DNA of 64,000 nt from a bacterium (GCA_030431455.1 JAUIJE010000004.1:478501-542500); one strand, 5' to 3'. Positions 44,027 through 54,299 are shown, numbered from the stretch's first letter. Numbers and translations: made by a program. Notes: generated from the sequence alone by a model not told the origin.

Positions 44027-47000
44027 ATGCAGGGAATTCGATCCATCCGGGTGCCGTACACCATCGTCATCGTGGCCCTCGCGGCCGCGGTGGCGAGCGT
44101 GCCGGCGCGCGCCCAATGCGCGGTCGACCAGACCGCGGCGGGCAACATCAACACGTACCACGGGGCGCTCGCCTCGGTGGCGCCAGGGGCGACCGCGATC
44201 TCGCTCGGCACCGGGCAAGGGCCGGCCAACATCACCGCCGGCGACGTGGTGCTGGTGATGCAAATGCGCGGCGCGGCGTTCGACCCGAGCGACACCGCGG
44301 CGTATGGCGATGGCAATGCCGCTGCACCGGGCCACGGCGTCACCGACGAAGCGGGGGTGGGTCGGTTCGAATATGCGGTCGCGACCAACACCGTGACCCG
44401 GGCCGCGGGGGGCACGCTCACCCTCGCGAGGGGCCTGCGCAACGCCTACACCGCGGGGGGCCAGGCGGCGTTCCAGGTGGTGCGGGTGGCACGCTACGTC
44501 AACGTCACGCTCACCGGCGACGTCGTGGCCACCGCCTGGAACGGCACCCGGGGGGGCATCATCGCCATCGACGCGTCGGGCACGCTCGACCTCGGCGGGT
44601 TCAACCTCGACGTGAGCGGACGCGGCTACCGCGGTGGACCCGGCGCGCTCGACGCGGTGCCGGCGGCGGCCACGCTCAGCTACACCGGGGCCACGGTCGA
44701 CGTCGGGGGGGCCAAAGGCGAGGGCGTGGCGGGCACCCCGGCCGCGCTCGGGGGGCTCGGCCTGGCCGGCGGGGACTTCGCCCGGGGCGCGCCCGGCAAC
44801 GCCGGCGGCGGCGGCAATGACTTCGGGGGCGGCGGCGGCGGCGGCGCGGGCGGGGGCGACGGCGGGACCGGCGGCGACGACCTGTTGAACACCGCCAACG
44901 GGGGAGACCCCGGCGCGGCCCGGCTCGCCCTCGGGGTCGACGCGCTCTGGATGGGCGGGGGCGGTGGCGCCGGGCACGGTGACGGCCCCAGCGCCCCGGC
45001 CACGCTCTCGGGCGGCGACGGTGGCGGGGTTGTGTTGATCACCGCCGACAATGTGACTGGTACGGGGGGCGTGCTCGCCGACGGCGCGGCCGCGGCCCAG
45101 AGCAACGCCGACGGCGCGGGCGGCGGCGGGGGCGGGGGCACGGTCGCGATCTTCGCGGAGCGCGGGTCGCTCGCGGGGTGGACGATTCTCGCCCGCGGCG
45201 GGCAGGGCGGCAACGTCGTGGGCAGCGCCGAGGGCCCGGGCGGCGGCGGCGGCGGCGGCACGATTCTGACCACCCTCCCGGCGGTGGCGGCGGTGACCAC
45301 GGCCGGGCCCTCGGGGGTGTTTGACCCGGGGGTGACCAACCAAGCCCGGGGCGCCACCGCGGGCGCGGGCGGGCAGGTGCTGCCGGTGGGGGCGGTCCCC
45401 TATTGGTTGACCCGCGACATGGGCCAGTGTGGCCGCTGTGGCAACGCGTTGGTCGAGGTGGGCGAGCAGTGTGACGACGGCAATCTCGTCGACGACGATG
45501 GGTGCTCGGCCACCTGTGCGCTGGAGGGCGGGTTCGCGTGTGAGGACGTGCGGGCGAGCACCACCTGGGACAACACCGCGCAGGCGGTGATCAACATCGC
45601 CCAAGCCGACCCGGCGTGGGACGCGTCGGCCACCCTCGGGGGGGCGTCACTCCCGGTGTACCGCATCGTGGACAGCTGCCTGGCGGGGTGGCGGCCGGGC
45701 GGTGCCCATTATCATTGGGTCCGCGAGGGGGGCACCAACTGCGCGGCGGTGGCGGGCAACCGCTTTTACCGGCGCACCCTCGACGTGACCGACCCCGCCA
45801 GCCACCGCTTGCGGCTCGATGTGTTCGCCGACGACGCGGTCCTCGCGGTGTACGTCAACGGCGTGGACCTCGCCCTGCCGGTGCCCCCGTCGGGACTGGC
45901 CGATCACCAAGCGCTCACCCTGCGGCTGGGGTCCCAGCTGAGCGCCGGGAGCAACACCATTGCCATCGAGGTCGCGCACGGGGGGGTCGCCGACGGGCTC
46001 ATGGTCGACGGGGGCGCGCGCACGGTGTGTACGCCTTTGGACAGCGACAGCGACGGCATCCCCGACCGGTTCGAGGACACCAACCTCAACGGGATCGTCG
46101 ACGTGGGCGAGACCGACCCCCTCTCGGTCGACTCCGACGGCGACGGCCTGTGCGATGGGCCGGTGGACTTCGGCGCGACCTGCGCCACCGGCGAAGACCT
46201 GAACGCCAACGGCGTCGTCGACGGGGGCGAGAGCGACCCGCGCGACGCATGCGATCCCGCACCCTACGCCCCGACCTGCGATGCCGACGGCGACGGCGTG
46301 CTCAGCATCCTCGAGGACCCGGACATGGACGGGGTCCTGGACCCGGCCGAGACCGACCCCAACGACCCCGACACCGACAACGATGGGTACTGCGATGGGG
46401 GGCGCGACGTGTTGCCCGACTGCGTCGCCGGCGAGGACGCGGACGAGGACGGGTTGATCGACCCCGGCGAGTCCAACCCCCGCCAAGGCTGCAGCCCGTC
46501 CCGGTATTCGCCCGTGTGCGACGAGGACCTGGACGGTCTGGTCACCGCGCTGGAGGACGTCAACCAAGACGGGGTGGTCGATCCCGGCGAGACCGACCCC
46601 TTGCGCGCGGACACCGACGGCGATGGGCTCTGCGACGGGGGGCGGGCGTTCCCCGCGGTGTGCGCGGCGGGCGAAGACCTCAACAACGATGGCGACCTCG
46701 GCGCGGACAATGGCGAATCCAACCCGTTGGACGGTTGCTCGCCGTCGCTGTTTGTTTCGGTGTGTGACCCCGACGGGGACGGGCTGCCCACCGGCTACGA
46801 ACAAGTGCTGGGCACCGACCCCGGCGACCCCGACAGCGACGACGACGGCCGGTGCGACGGGCCCGCGGTGGTGGCCGGGGTGTGCGCGGGGGGCGAGGAC
46901 ACCAATGCCAATGGGGTGCTCGACCCCGGCGACACCGACCCCAACGACCCGTGCGATCCCGATCCCAACCACCCGAGCTGCGACACGGATGGGGACGGCG

Positions 47001-50000
47001 TCGCGGACGGCATCGAGCTGGCCACCGGCACCGACCCCGGCGACGCCGACACCGACGACGACGGCTTGTGTGACGGGGCCAACACCGTGGGCGGGACCTG
47101 CGTGGGCGGCGAGGACCTCAACGGCGACGGGGCGGTCAACTTCGGCGAGAGCGACCCCCGCGACGGCTGCGATCCCGACCGCACCGCGCTGGTCTGCGAC
47201 ACCGACGGCGACGGCCTCACCGACGGGGTCGAGGACGCCAACGGCGATTACATCCTCGACATGGACGAATCCGACCCGTTCGACGCCGACACCGACGACG
47301 ACGGCCTCACCGATCCCGTCGAGCGCATGGGCACCGGGCCGCTGGGCGCCTACGGCCCGACCGACCCCAACGACCCCGACACCGATGGCGATGGCCTGTT
47401 CGATGGCCAGGAGGTGGGCCTGACCGTGCCCGTGGACCCGGACACCAACCCGCTGGTGTTCCGGCCCGATACCGATGACCAAAGCCAAACCGATCCATTG
47501 GACGCGGACAGCGACGACGACGGCCTCGCCGATGGCACCGCCACCGGCGAGGACAAGGACGGCGACGGCCAACGGGACCCCGACGAGACCGACCCCAACA
47601 ACCTCGACTCCGATGCCGACGGGCTCGGCGATGGCCTGGAGCGCGGGGTGAGCGTGGGGGTGGCGGGGGGCCTTTCCTTCGGGGGCATTCCGTTCGTGGG
47701 CACCGCCGCGGGAGCAACCTTGGACGCAGACCCCGCGAGCAGCACCGAACCTCTCAACCCCGACACCGACGCCGACGGGCTGTGCGACGGGCCGGGCACA
47801 GGGGGCGGAGCGTGCGTGCCCGGCGAAGACCTCAACGCGGACGGGGCCACGGTGTTCACCCTCGGCGGAACCGGCACCGGGGGCACGGGCGAGACCGACC
47901 CCAACAACCCCGACACCGACGCCGACGGCCTGCTCGATGGCGACGAGGCCGGATATGGCACGTCCCCCTTGGACGCGGACACCGACGACGGCGGCGCCAC
48001 CGACGGCACCGAGGTCAACATCGACTCCACCAACCCGGTCGTGCCCGGCGACGACCTGCTCGACTCCGACGGCGACGGCCTCTCCGATCCCTACGAGGAC
48101 AGCGTGACCATGACCGACCCCACCGTGGCCGACACCGACGGTGACGGTCTGCTCGACGGGGTCGAGCACAACGGAGCGGGGGCTCTCACTGTCTACGGCC
48201 CCACCTCGCCGCTGGACGCCGACACCGACGACGACGGGCTGTCCGACGGCCAGGAGGCCCTCGGCGCAGGTCCCCTGTTGCCCTTCGGGCCGTCCAACCC
48301 CCTCGACCCCGACACCGACGGCGACGGTCTGTCCGACAACCTCGAGGTGTCCGCGGCCTCGCCGGTCCCGGCCGGCAACAACAATGGTTATGCGTTCGGC
48401 GGGACCGATGTCGGCGCCGGGGCGTACCTCGTCGATGCCGACCCCCTCACCTCCACCAACCCCCGCCAAGTCGACAGCGACGGCGACGGCCTGTGCGATG
48501 GTCCCGCGCTCGGGGCCCCAGGCTGCGTCGGGGGCGAGGATCTCGACGCCGACGGCGCCGCCACCTTCACCCTCGGCGGCACCCTCACCGCGGGCTCGGG
48601 CGAGACCGACCCCGCCAACCCGGACACCGACGGCGATGGCCTGTCCGACGGGGATGAGGTCGCCGGGCCCGGTCCCTACCTGCCCACGTCCCCGGTGGAC
48701 ACCGACACCGACAACGGGGGCGTCGACGACGGCACCGAGGTCAACGTCGACCAGACCGACCCCAACGACCAAGCCGACGACGTGGCCGACACCGACCAAG
48801 ACGGTGTCTCGGATGTGTTCGAGATCGGCGTGCTCGGCACCGATCCCACGGTGGCCGACACCGACAACGATGGGCTCACCGACAGCGAGGAGGTGCTCAC
48901 GCTCGGGCTGCAGCGCGCCACCGACCCGCTCGACCCCGACACCGACAACGACGGCGCCCTGGACGGGGTAGAGCGGCTTTCGGCCATGACCGACCCGCTG
49001 GATTTCGACACCGACGACGACGGTTGGCCGGACGGCGCGGAGATTGCCGCCGGGATCACCAACCCCGTGGTGCCCGACACCGACGGGGACGGGCGGGTCG
49101 ACGGGGTAGAGCAGTTCATGTTCCACACCGACCCCACCGTGGCCGACACCGACGGCGACGGCGTGGGCGACACCGAAGAGCTCGCCCTCAACATCCGCGC
49201 CGACGTGGCCGACACCGATCGCGATGGCTTGCTCGACGGGGTCGAGGTCGCGGAGGGGTTGCGGCCCGACCGCATCGACACCGACGGGGACGGCGTGCCC
49301 GATGCCTACGAGCGCAGCACCCCCGGGCTCGATCCCACCAACCCCGACTCCGACAACGGCGGGGTCAACGACGGCACCGAACTCGCCCTCGGCACCGACC
49401 CCACCGCCCCCGGCGACGACGTCACCGGGGCCGCGCCCGACGCCGACGCCGACGGCCTGCCCGACGCCCTCGAGGCGTTGTGGGGCACCAACCCGGCCCT
49501 CGTCGACACCGACGGAGACACCCTCTCCGACGGGGCCGAAGTCAACACCACCCGCACCGATCCCCGCCGGGTCGACACCGACGGCGACGGCCTCCAAGAC
49601 AACGTCGAAAACCCCGCCGGCACCAACACGTCCCCCCTCGACCCCGACTCCGACGACGACGGCTTTTTGGACGGCACCGAAGCCAACCTCACCTTCACCA
49701 ACCCCCTGGCCCTCGACACCGACAACGACGGCATCGGCGACTGCCGGGAGGTCAGACTGTACGGCGGCAACCCGCAAGAGATCGACACCGATAACGATGG
49801 GCTCGACGACAACACCGAACGACTTGGTCCCGACGGCGCCCTGCGCACCGGCGACGAGACCCGCCTCCGGGTCGCCGACACCGACGGCGATGGATTGCGC
49901 GACGGCGACGAGGTCGCCGACGGCCTACACCCGGCGCGACGCGACACCGACCGTGGGGGCGAGGAAGACGGCCTCGAGGTCCTCAGCGGGGTGCGGGACC

Positions 50001-51379
50001 CGTTGAACATCGCGGACGACGCCCCGGCGTTCCTCGACGCCGACAACGACCGGTTGCCCGACGGGCTGGAAGCGAGCCTGGGGTTGTCCGCCACCGACCC
50101 CGACGCCGACGACGACGGGCTCACCGACGGCGAAGAGGTCCGCGACACCCTGAGCAACCCCCTGGTGTCGGACACCGATGGCGATGGTCTGTCCGACTTC
50201 GACGAGGTGAGGGTGTACGGGACGTTCGCCTACCGCGCCGACAGCGATGCCGACGGGCTGTCCGACAACCAAGAGGTCACCACCGCGGGCACCGACCCGA
50301 TGAACCCCGACACCGACGGCGACGGGCTGTGGGACGGCATCGAGCAGGCGGTGCACGGCACGTCCCCCACCCTGAGCGACACCGACGGCGACGGCCTTTC
50401 GGACGGGGACGAGCTCGGGCGGGTGGGGACCCGGCCGCTGGTGGCCGACACCGACGGGGGCGGGGTGGTCGACGGCATCGAAACCCTCGGGGGCACAGAC
50501 CCCCTCAACCCCGACGATGACGACCCCAGCCTGGACACCGACGGGGACGGGCTGGTCGACGTCGACGAGGTCTTGGTCTACGGCACCGACCCCGTGGACC
50601 CGGATTCCGACGACGACGGGCTCACCGACTACGAAGAAGTGATCGTCTACGGCACCAACCCGCTCCTCGCCGACACCGACATGGGCGGGACCCCCGACGG
50701 CGAAGAGGTCGACAAAGGCACCGACCCCCTCAACCCCGACGACGACCAAGTCCGGCCCTGCGCGTCGCCGTCGCTGACCGTCGACGCCCCCGCCGCGGTC
50801 ACCGCCGGCGAGGTCGCGCGCCTCATGCTCGTGGTGCAGAACGTCGGCCTCGCCTCGACCGGCCCCCTCGTGGTGCGGGCCGCCGCCCCCCGGGGCGCCA
50901 CCGGCGCGGAAGGCGAGGGCATGGGGTGGACGTGCACCGTGGCCACCGGGTACGTCTCCTGTGAGCGGCCCGACGGCATCGGTCCCGGCGCCACCGCCCC
51001 GGCGCTGCGCATGGGGTTTGACGTCGGGGCCAGCGTGTACCCGACCTTCGTGGTCGACGTGCAACAGCTGGTCGAGGACCCCTGTGCCGACGCGGTGCTC
51101 ACCGTGCCGGTTAGCGCGGACGTCAACGTGGTCGACGGCGACCGCGACGGTGTGCCCGACATCGTCGACAACTGCCCGGCCACGCCCAACGTCGACCAGC
51201 GCGACGCGGACCAGGACGGCATCGGCGATCCCTGCGACGAGGACGCGGACGGCGATGGCTTCGCGGATCGGTTGCGCGCGGGGGGCGGGGGCTTGTCCTG
51301 CGCCCAGGCCGGTGGCCTGGTCCCCGCCTGGTTGCTGCTTTCGCTGTTGGCCGGATGGCGTCGACGACGGTGCCCATGA
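44027..51379 (+). CDS. Giant MYXO-CTERM surface protein with TSP3 repeats
   Basis: A 2450-residue secreted protein. A signal peptide (cleaved after ARA) is followed by a beta-rich region with long glycine loops (residues 30-460), a DUF4215-type cysteine repeat near 465-500, and a domain resembling PA14/galactose-binding folds (about 510-665). Then come some 1580 residues of thrombospondin type 3-like calcium repeats (D-x-D-x-D-G-L-x-D-G-x-E and T-D-P-x-x-P-D-T-D), a short Ig-like region and a final TSP3 piece. The C-terminus has a Cys, a hydrophobic helix and WRRRR: a MYXO-CTERM-type tail. It probably is a calcium-stiffened adhesin on the outer membrane. The stop overlaps the OmpA gene start. 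Confidence 0.9.
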   Translation: MQGIRSIRVPYTIVIVALAAAVASVPARAQCAVDQTAAGNINTYHGALASVAPGATAISLGTGQGPANITAGDVVLVMQMRGAAFDPSDTAAYGDGNAAAPGHGVTDEAGVGRFEYAVATNTVTRAAGGTLTLARGLRNAYTAGGQAAFQVVRVARYVNVTLTGDVVATAWNGTRGGIIAIDASGTLDLGGFNLDVSGRGYRGGPGALDAVPAAATLSYTGATVDVGGAKGEGVAGTPAALGGLGLAGGDFARGAPGNAGGGGNDFGGGGGGGAGGGDGGTGGDDLLNTANGGDPGAARLALGVDALWMGGGGGAGHGDGPSAPATLSGGDGGGVVLITADNVTGTGGVLADGAAAAQSNADGAGGGGGGGTVAIFAERGSLAGWTILARGGQGGNVVGSAEGPGGGGGGGTILTTLPAVAAVTTAGPSGVFDPGVTNQARGATAGAGGQVLPVGAVPYWLTRDMGQCGRCGNALVEVGEQCDDGNLVDDDGCSATCALEGGFACEDVRASTTWDNTAQAVINIAQADPAWDASATLGGASLPVYRIVDSCLAGWRPGGAHYHWVREGGTNCAAVAGNRFYRRTLDVTDPASHRLRLDVFADDAVLAVYVNGVDLALPVPPSGLADHQALTLRLGSQLSAGSNTIAIEVAHGGVADGLMVDGGARTVCTPLDSDSDGIPDRFEDTNLNGIVDVGETDPLSVDSDGDGLCDGPVDFGATCATGEDLNANGVVDGGESDPRDACDPAPYAPTCDADGDGVLSILEDPDMDGVLDPAETDPNDPDTDNDGYCDGGRDVLPDCVAGEDADEDGLIDPGESNPRQGCSPSRYSPVCDEDLDGLVTALEDVNQDGVVDPGETDPLRADTDGDGLCDGGRAFPAVCAAGEDLNNDGDLGADNGESNPLDGCSPSLFVSVCDPDGDGLPTGYEQVLGTDPGDPDSDDDGRCDGPAVVAGVCAGGEDTNANGVLDPGDTDPNDPCDPDPNHPSCDTDGDGVADGIELATGTDPGDADTDDDGLCDGANTVGGTCVGGEDLNGDGAVNFGESDPRDGCDPDRTALVCDTDGDGLTDGVEDANGDYILDMDESDPFDADTDDDGLTDPVERMGTGPLGAYGPTDPNDPDTDGDGLFDGQEVGLTVPVDPDTNPLVFRPDTDDQSQTDPLDADSDDDGLADGTATGEDKDGDGQRDPDETDPNNLDSDADGLGDGLERGVSVGVAGGLSFGGIPFVGTAAGATLDADPASSTEPLNPDTDADGLCDGPGTGGGACVPGEDLNADGATVFTLGGTGTGGTGETDPNNPDTDADGLLDGDEAGYGTSPLDADTDDGGATDGTEVNIDSTNPVVPGDDLLDSDGDGLSDPYEDSVTMTDPTVADTDGDGLLDGVEHNGAGALTVYGPTSPLDADTDDDGLSDGQEALGAGPLLPFGPSNPLDPDTDGDGLSDNLEVSAASPVPAGNNNGYAFGGTDVGAGAYLVDADPLTSTNPRQVDSDGDGLCDGPALGAPGCVGGEDLDADGAATFTLGGTLTAGSGETDPANPDTDGDGLSDGDEVAGPGPYLPTSPVDTDTDNGGVDDGTEVNVDQTDPNDQADDVADTDQDGVSDVFEIGVLGTDPTVADTDNDGLTDSEEVLTLGLQRATDPLDPDTDNDGALDGVERLSAMTDPLDFDTDDDGWPDGAEIAAGITNPVVPDTDGDGRVDGVEQFMFHTDPTVADTDGDGVGDTEELALNIRADVADTDRDGLLDGVEVAEGLRPDRIDTDGDGVPDAYERSTPGLDPTNPDSDNGGVNDGTELALGTDPTAPGDDVTGAAPDADADGLPDALEALWGTNPALVDTDGDTLSDGAEVNTTRTDPRRVDTDGDGLQDNVENPAGTNTSPLDPDSDDDGFLDGTEANLTFTNPLALDTDNDGIGDCREVRLYGGNPQEIDTDNDGLDDNTERLGPDGALRTGDETRLRVADTDGDGLRDGDEVADGLHPARRDTDRGGEEDGLEVLSGVRDPLNIADDAPAFLDADNDRLPDGLEASLGLSATDPDADDDGLTDGEEVRDTLSNPLVSDTDGDGLSDFDEVRVYGTFAYRADSDADGLSDNQEVTTAGTDPMNPDTDGDGLWDGIEQAVHGTSPTLSDTDGDGLSDGDELGRVGTRPLVADTDGGGVVDGIETLGGTDPLNPDDDDPSLDTDGDGLVDVDEVLVYGTDPVDPDSDDDGLTDYEEVIVYGTNPLLADTDMGGTPDGEEVDKGTDPLNPDDDQVRPCASPSLTVDAPAAVTAGEVARLMLVVQNVGLASTGPLVVRAAAPRGATGAEGEGMGWTCTVATGYVSCERPDGIGPGATAPALRMGFDVGASVYPTFVVDVQQLVEDPCADAVLTVPVSADVNVVDGDRDGVPDIVDNCPATPNVDQRDADQDGIGDPCDEDADGDGFADRLRAGGGGLSCAQAGGLVPAWLLLSLLAGWRRRRCP
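46030..50780 (+). repeat. TSP3-like repeat array
   Basis: Dozens of imperfect Asp/Gly-rich units repeat within the giant gene, each giving DTDGDGLxDGxE-like loops followed by T(D/N)P. Units are of 20-45 codons and often joined as pairs. The repetition is visible at DNA level as recurring GACACCGACGGCGACGG words, and could allow recombinational length variation. Confidence 0.9.
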
Positions 51380-53430
51380 GGTGGTTCCCCCGTGCTCGCC
51401 AGGGGCGCACGTGCTCCCTTCCTCTCGCTGGCCTGCTGGCGCTGCTGTGGGCCGGTTATGCCGGCGGCGCTGCGGCCCAGTCCGACGTGCCCTTTTGGCT
51501 GCAGCCGGGGGGCACGGGCCCGGGCAGCATCAACGCGGACGGGTACCGGCCCGTCGCCTCTCAGGAAGGCGTGGCCGGGGTGCAAAGCGGCACGCTGATG
51601 TGGCACCTCGACTTCGACGTGGCCCTGCATCTCCGGTACGCGCTGGACCCGATTCTTCTGTACGAGCGGCAACCCGACGGCTCATCTCAGCGTGCAGGGG
51701 CATTGGTGTCGCACCGGGTGGGGGCCGACCTCACCGCCGCCATCGGCCTGTTTGACTGGTTCGAGCTCGGGGTGGGGGTGCCCCTGATCCTGCTGCAGCT
51801 CGGCGGCGCTCCCCTCGCGGGGGTGCCGGACCACGCGCCGGCGTTCTTCGGTCTCGGCGACGTGCAGTTGGTGCCCAAGCTGTCGGTGCTGTCCGCGCGG
51901 CGCGGGCAGTTCGTCGACCTGGCGGTGGTGATGTCGGGGACGCTCCCCACCGCGTTGCCGGCCCAGGGCTACCTCGGGGATGGCTTTTTTGTCGCCGACC
52001 CCCACCTCGCCCTGTCCCGGCAATGGGGCGGCTTTCGGGTCGCGTCCAACCTCGGTTTTACATTTCGCGCAATGTCGAAGCTGGCCGGCTACACCTCGGG
52101 CGAGGAGCTGTTCGCCCGGGCGGGGGCCGGCTACAACTTCGAGCCGGACTTTGGCTGGCCCTTCGGGGTCGATGGCGCACTCCAGGGCGTGCTCCCGCTG
52201 CGCCCGCGGATCCTCGGCGGGCAGGGCACGCCGGTCGAGGCTTTCCTCCAGGGACATTACCGGGTGTGGGACTTCTTGCACCTCGGGGTGGGCGCGAGCG
52301 TGGCGTTCTTGGGCGCCCCCGGGACCCCCGACCTGCGGGTGCTGAGTACCCTCCGGTATGCCTACCGCCCGCGCGATGGGGACGGCGACGGCATCAACAA
52401 CCGCTTCGACCGATGCCCCAAGCTGCCCGAGGACTTCGACGGGGTCTTCGACGATGACGGCTGTCCCGACTACGACCGGGACCTCGACGGCATCGAGGAC
52501 GCGCTCGACAAATGCCCGGACACCGCGGAGGACGTCGACGGGTTCGAGGATGACGACGGTTGTGTGGACATCGACAACGACAAAGACCTGATCTTGGACC
52601 CGGTGGACCAGTGCCCGTTGGAGCCGGAGGATGAAGACGGCTGGCGTGACGACGATGGGTGTCCCGACCCGGACAACGACGAGGACGGTTTCCTCGACGT
52701 GGACGACCGATGTCCGGATCAGGCGGGCACGGAAGCCGAGGTGGGTTGTCCCAACGATGACCACGACGGGGACGGGCTGGCCAATGACATCGACGCGTGT
52801 CCCGACGAGCCCGAGGACCGCGATGGCTTCAACGACGAGGACGGCTGCCCCGACGAAGACGACGACGGGGACGGGATTCTCGACGTGCTCGATGTGTGCC
52901 CCAACGCCAAAGAGGACTTCGACGGCTTCGCCGACGAAGACGGTTGTCCCGACCTCGACAACGACCAGGACAGCGTGCCCGACAAAGACGACCGGTGCCC
53001 GGACAAAAAAGAGACCATCAATGGCCGTCGCGACACCGACGGGTGTCCCGATCGCGGTCGCCCAGACGCGCGGGTCAAAGACAAGCGCATCGAGCTTCGC
53101 CGCAGCGTGGACTTTGACGGTGACAGCGCCGCCGTGCCGCGCAAGGCCCGGTCGATGTTCCAGCAGGTCGGCCGCCTCCTGCTCGCCAACCCCGCCATCG
53201 CGCGCGTCGAGGTCCAGGTCCACACCGATGCCCAGGGCGATCCCGATCTCACCCAGCGCCGCGCCGACGAGATCCGCCGGCTGATCCTCTCGGTGGGCGT
53301 AGAGGGCGCCCGGGTCATCGCCCGCGGCTATGGCGGTGACGACCCCATCGCGGACAACAACACCGCCGCGGGCCGGGCCAAGAACCGCCGGGTGGAGATC
53401 CACATCGTCGACGTGGGGGTCCGCGAATGA
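51376..53430 (+). CDS. OmpA-family protein with TSP3 repeats
   Basis: A 684-residue outer-membrane protein. The ATG overlaps the giant gene's stop (ATGA). After a signal peptide (cleaved after AAAQ region) about 290 residues of alternating-strand sequence look like a beta-barrel. Residues of about 335-560 are TSP3 repeats with paired cysteines (RCPKLPEDFDG, DGCPDYDRDLDG). The last 115 residues are an OmpA peptidoglycan-binding domain (VHTDAQGDPDLTQRRADEIRR and NRRVEIHIVD). It probably ties the outer membrane to peptidoglycan and partners with the preceding giant protein. It overlaps yicC. Confidence 0.9.
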   Translation: MRWFPRARQGRTCSLPLAGLLALLWAGYAGGAAAQSDVPFWLQPGGTGPGSINADGYRPVASQEGVAGVQSGTLMWHLDFDVALHLRYALDPILLYERQPDGSSQRAGALVSHRVGADLTAAIGLFDWFELGVGVPLILLQLGGAPLAGVPDHAPAFFGLGDVQLVPKLSVLSARRGQFVDLAVVMSGTLPTALPAQGYLGDGFFVADPHLALSRQWGGFRVASNLGFTFRAMSKLAGYTSGEELFARAGAGYNFEPDFGWPFGVDGALQGVLPLRPRILGGQGTPVEAFLQGHYRVWDFLHLGVGASVAFLGAPGTPDLRVLSTLRYAYRPRDGDGDGINNRFDRCPKLPEDFDGVFDDDGCPDYDRDLDGIEDALDKCPDTAEDVDGFEDDDGCVDIDNDKDLILDPVDQCPLEPEDEDGWRDDDGCPDPDNDEDGFLDVDDRCPDQAGTEAEVGCPNDDHDGDGLANDIDACPDEPEDRDGFNDEDGCPDEDDDGDGILDVLDVCPNAKEDFDGFADEDGCPDLDNDQDSVPDKDDRCPDKKETINGRRDTDGCPDRGRPDARVKDKRIELRRSVDFDGDSAAVPRKARSMFQQVGRLLLANPAIARVEVQVHTDAQGDPDLTQRRADEIRRLILSVGVEGARVIARGYGGDDPIADNNTAAGRAKNRRVEIHIVDVGVRE

Positions 53431-54299
53431 GCACGGCCCAGTTCGCTTCGATGACCGGGTTTGGCCGGGGGCGCGCCACCGCCGAGGACGTGTCGTTCGT
53501 GGTCGAGGCCAAAAGCGTCAACCACAAAAACCTCGACGTGCAGCTGCGCCTAGACCGCTCGGTGGCCGCGGTCGAACCCGCGTTGCTCGCTCTGGTTCGC
53601 GACCGCGTGCCCCGCGGCCGCGTCGACCTCACCGTCACCGTGAGCGATGCCGGCTCGGCGAGTGGGCTGCCGGTGGGCGCGCTGCGCCAGACCGTCGACG
53701 AGCTCGCCCGCGCGTTCGCCCACCACGACCAGGTCACGCCCTCGGTTCAGCTGGGCGACCTGGTGGCCGCGCTGGGCAGCTTCGAGCCACCGCCGCCGCC
53801 GCTGACCCCGGCGCGGGAGGCGGCTCTCCTCGACGCGGCCACCGCCGCGGTCGAGGAGCTGTGCGCGTTCCGGGCCCGGGAGGGCACCCGCGTGCTCGAG
53901 GTGATCATGGCCCACCACGCCGCGGCCCGGGACCAGGTGGGCCGCCTGCGCGCGCGCACCCGGCTGGGGCCGGCGGAGAAGCGCGCCCGGCTCACCGAGC
54001 GCCTCGCCGCCGTCGACGTGGCGCTTCCCCCCGAGCGGCTGGCGCAGGAGGTGGCGCTCATCGCGGACCGCGTGGACGTCGACGAGGAGCTTGACCGGCT
54101 CGCGCTCCACCTCGACCACTTCCTGGCCATCACCGAAGGCGATCAGCCGGGGCGCAAGCTGTCGTTCCTGTGTCAGGAGTTGCTGCGCGAGGCCAACACC
54201 GTGGCCAGCAAGGTCCAGGACGCGGCCGCCGCGCACCTGGTGGTCGATCTCAAGGTCACGATCGAGCGGCTGCGCGAGCAAGTGCAAAACATCGCCTGA
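53427..54299 (+). CDS. yicC: YicC/YloC-family endoribonuclease
   Basis: A 290-residue protein. The N-terminus (MTGFGRGRATAEDVSFVVEAKSVNHKNLDV) and the C-terminus (REANTVASKVQDAAAAHLVVDLK) are signature parts of YicC/YloC proteins, endoribonucleases that act in RNA turnover. The start overlaps the OmpA gene stop. In many bacteria yicC precedes gmk; here gmk is 8.6 kb downstream. Confidence 0.94.
   Translation: MSTAQFASMTGFGRGRATAEDVSFVVEAKSVNHKNLDVQLRLDRSVAAVEPALLALVRDRVPRGRVDLTVTVSDAGSASGLPVGALRQTVDELARAFAHHDQVTPSVQLGDLVAALGSFEPPPPPLTPAREAALLDAATAAVEELCAFRAREGTRVLEVIMAHHAAARDQVGRLRARTRLGPAEKRARLTERLAAVDVALPPERLAQEVALIADRVDVDEELDRLALHLDHFLAITEGDQPGRKLSFLCQELLREANTVASKVQDAAAAHLVVDLKVTIERLREQVQNIA

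Noticed and set aside
45647..49777. A 1376-codon open frame antisense to the TSP3 array
   Set aside because: It repeats V-G-V-G-V-like patterns that are simply the reverse complement of the Asp/Gly repeats, and has no independent start signal.
46030..50780. CRISPR-like or satellite DNA repeats
   Set aside because: The repeats are coding TSP3 units with variable length and no spacer structure.
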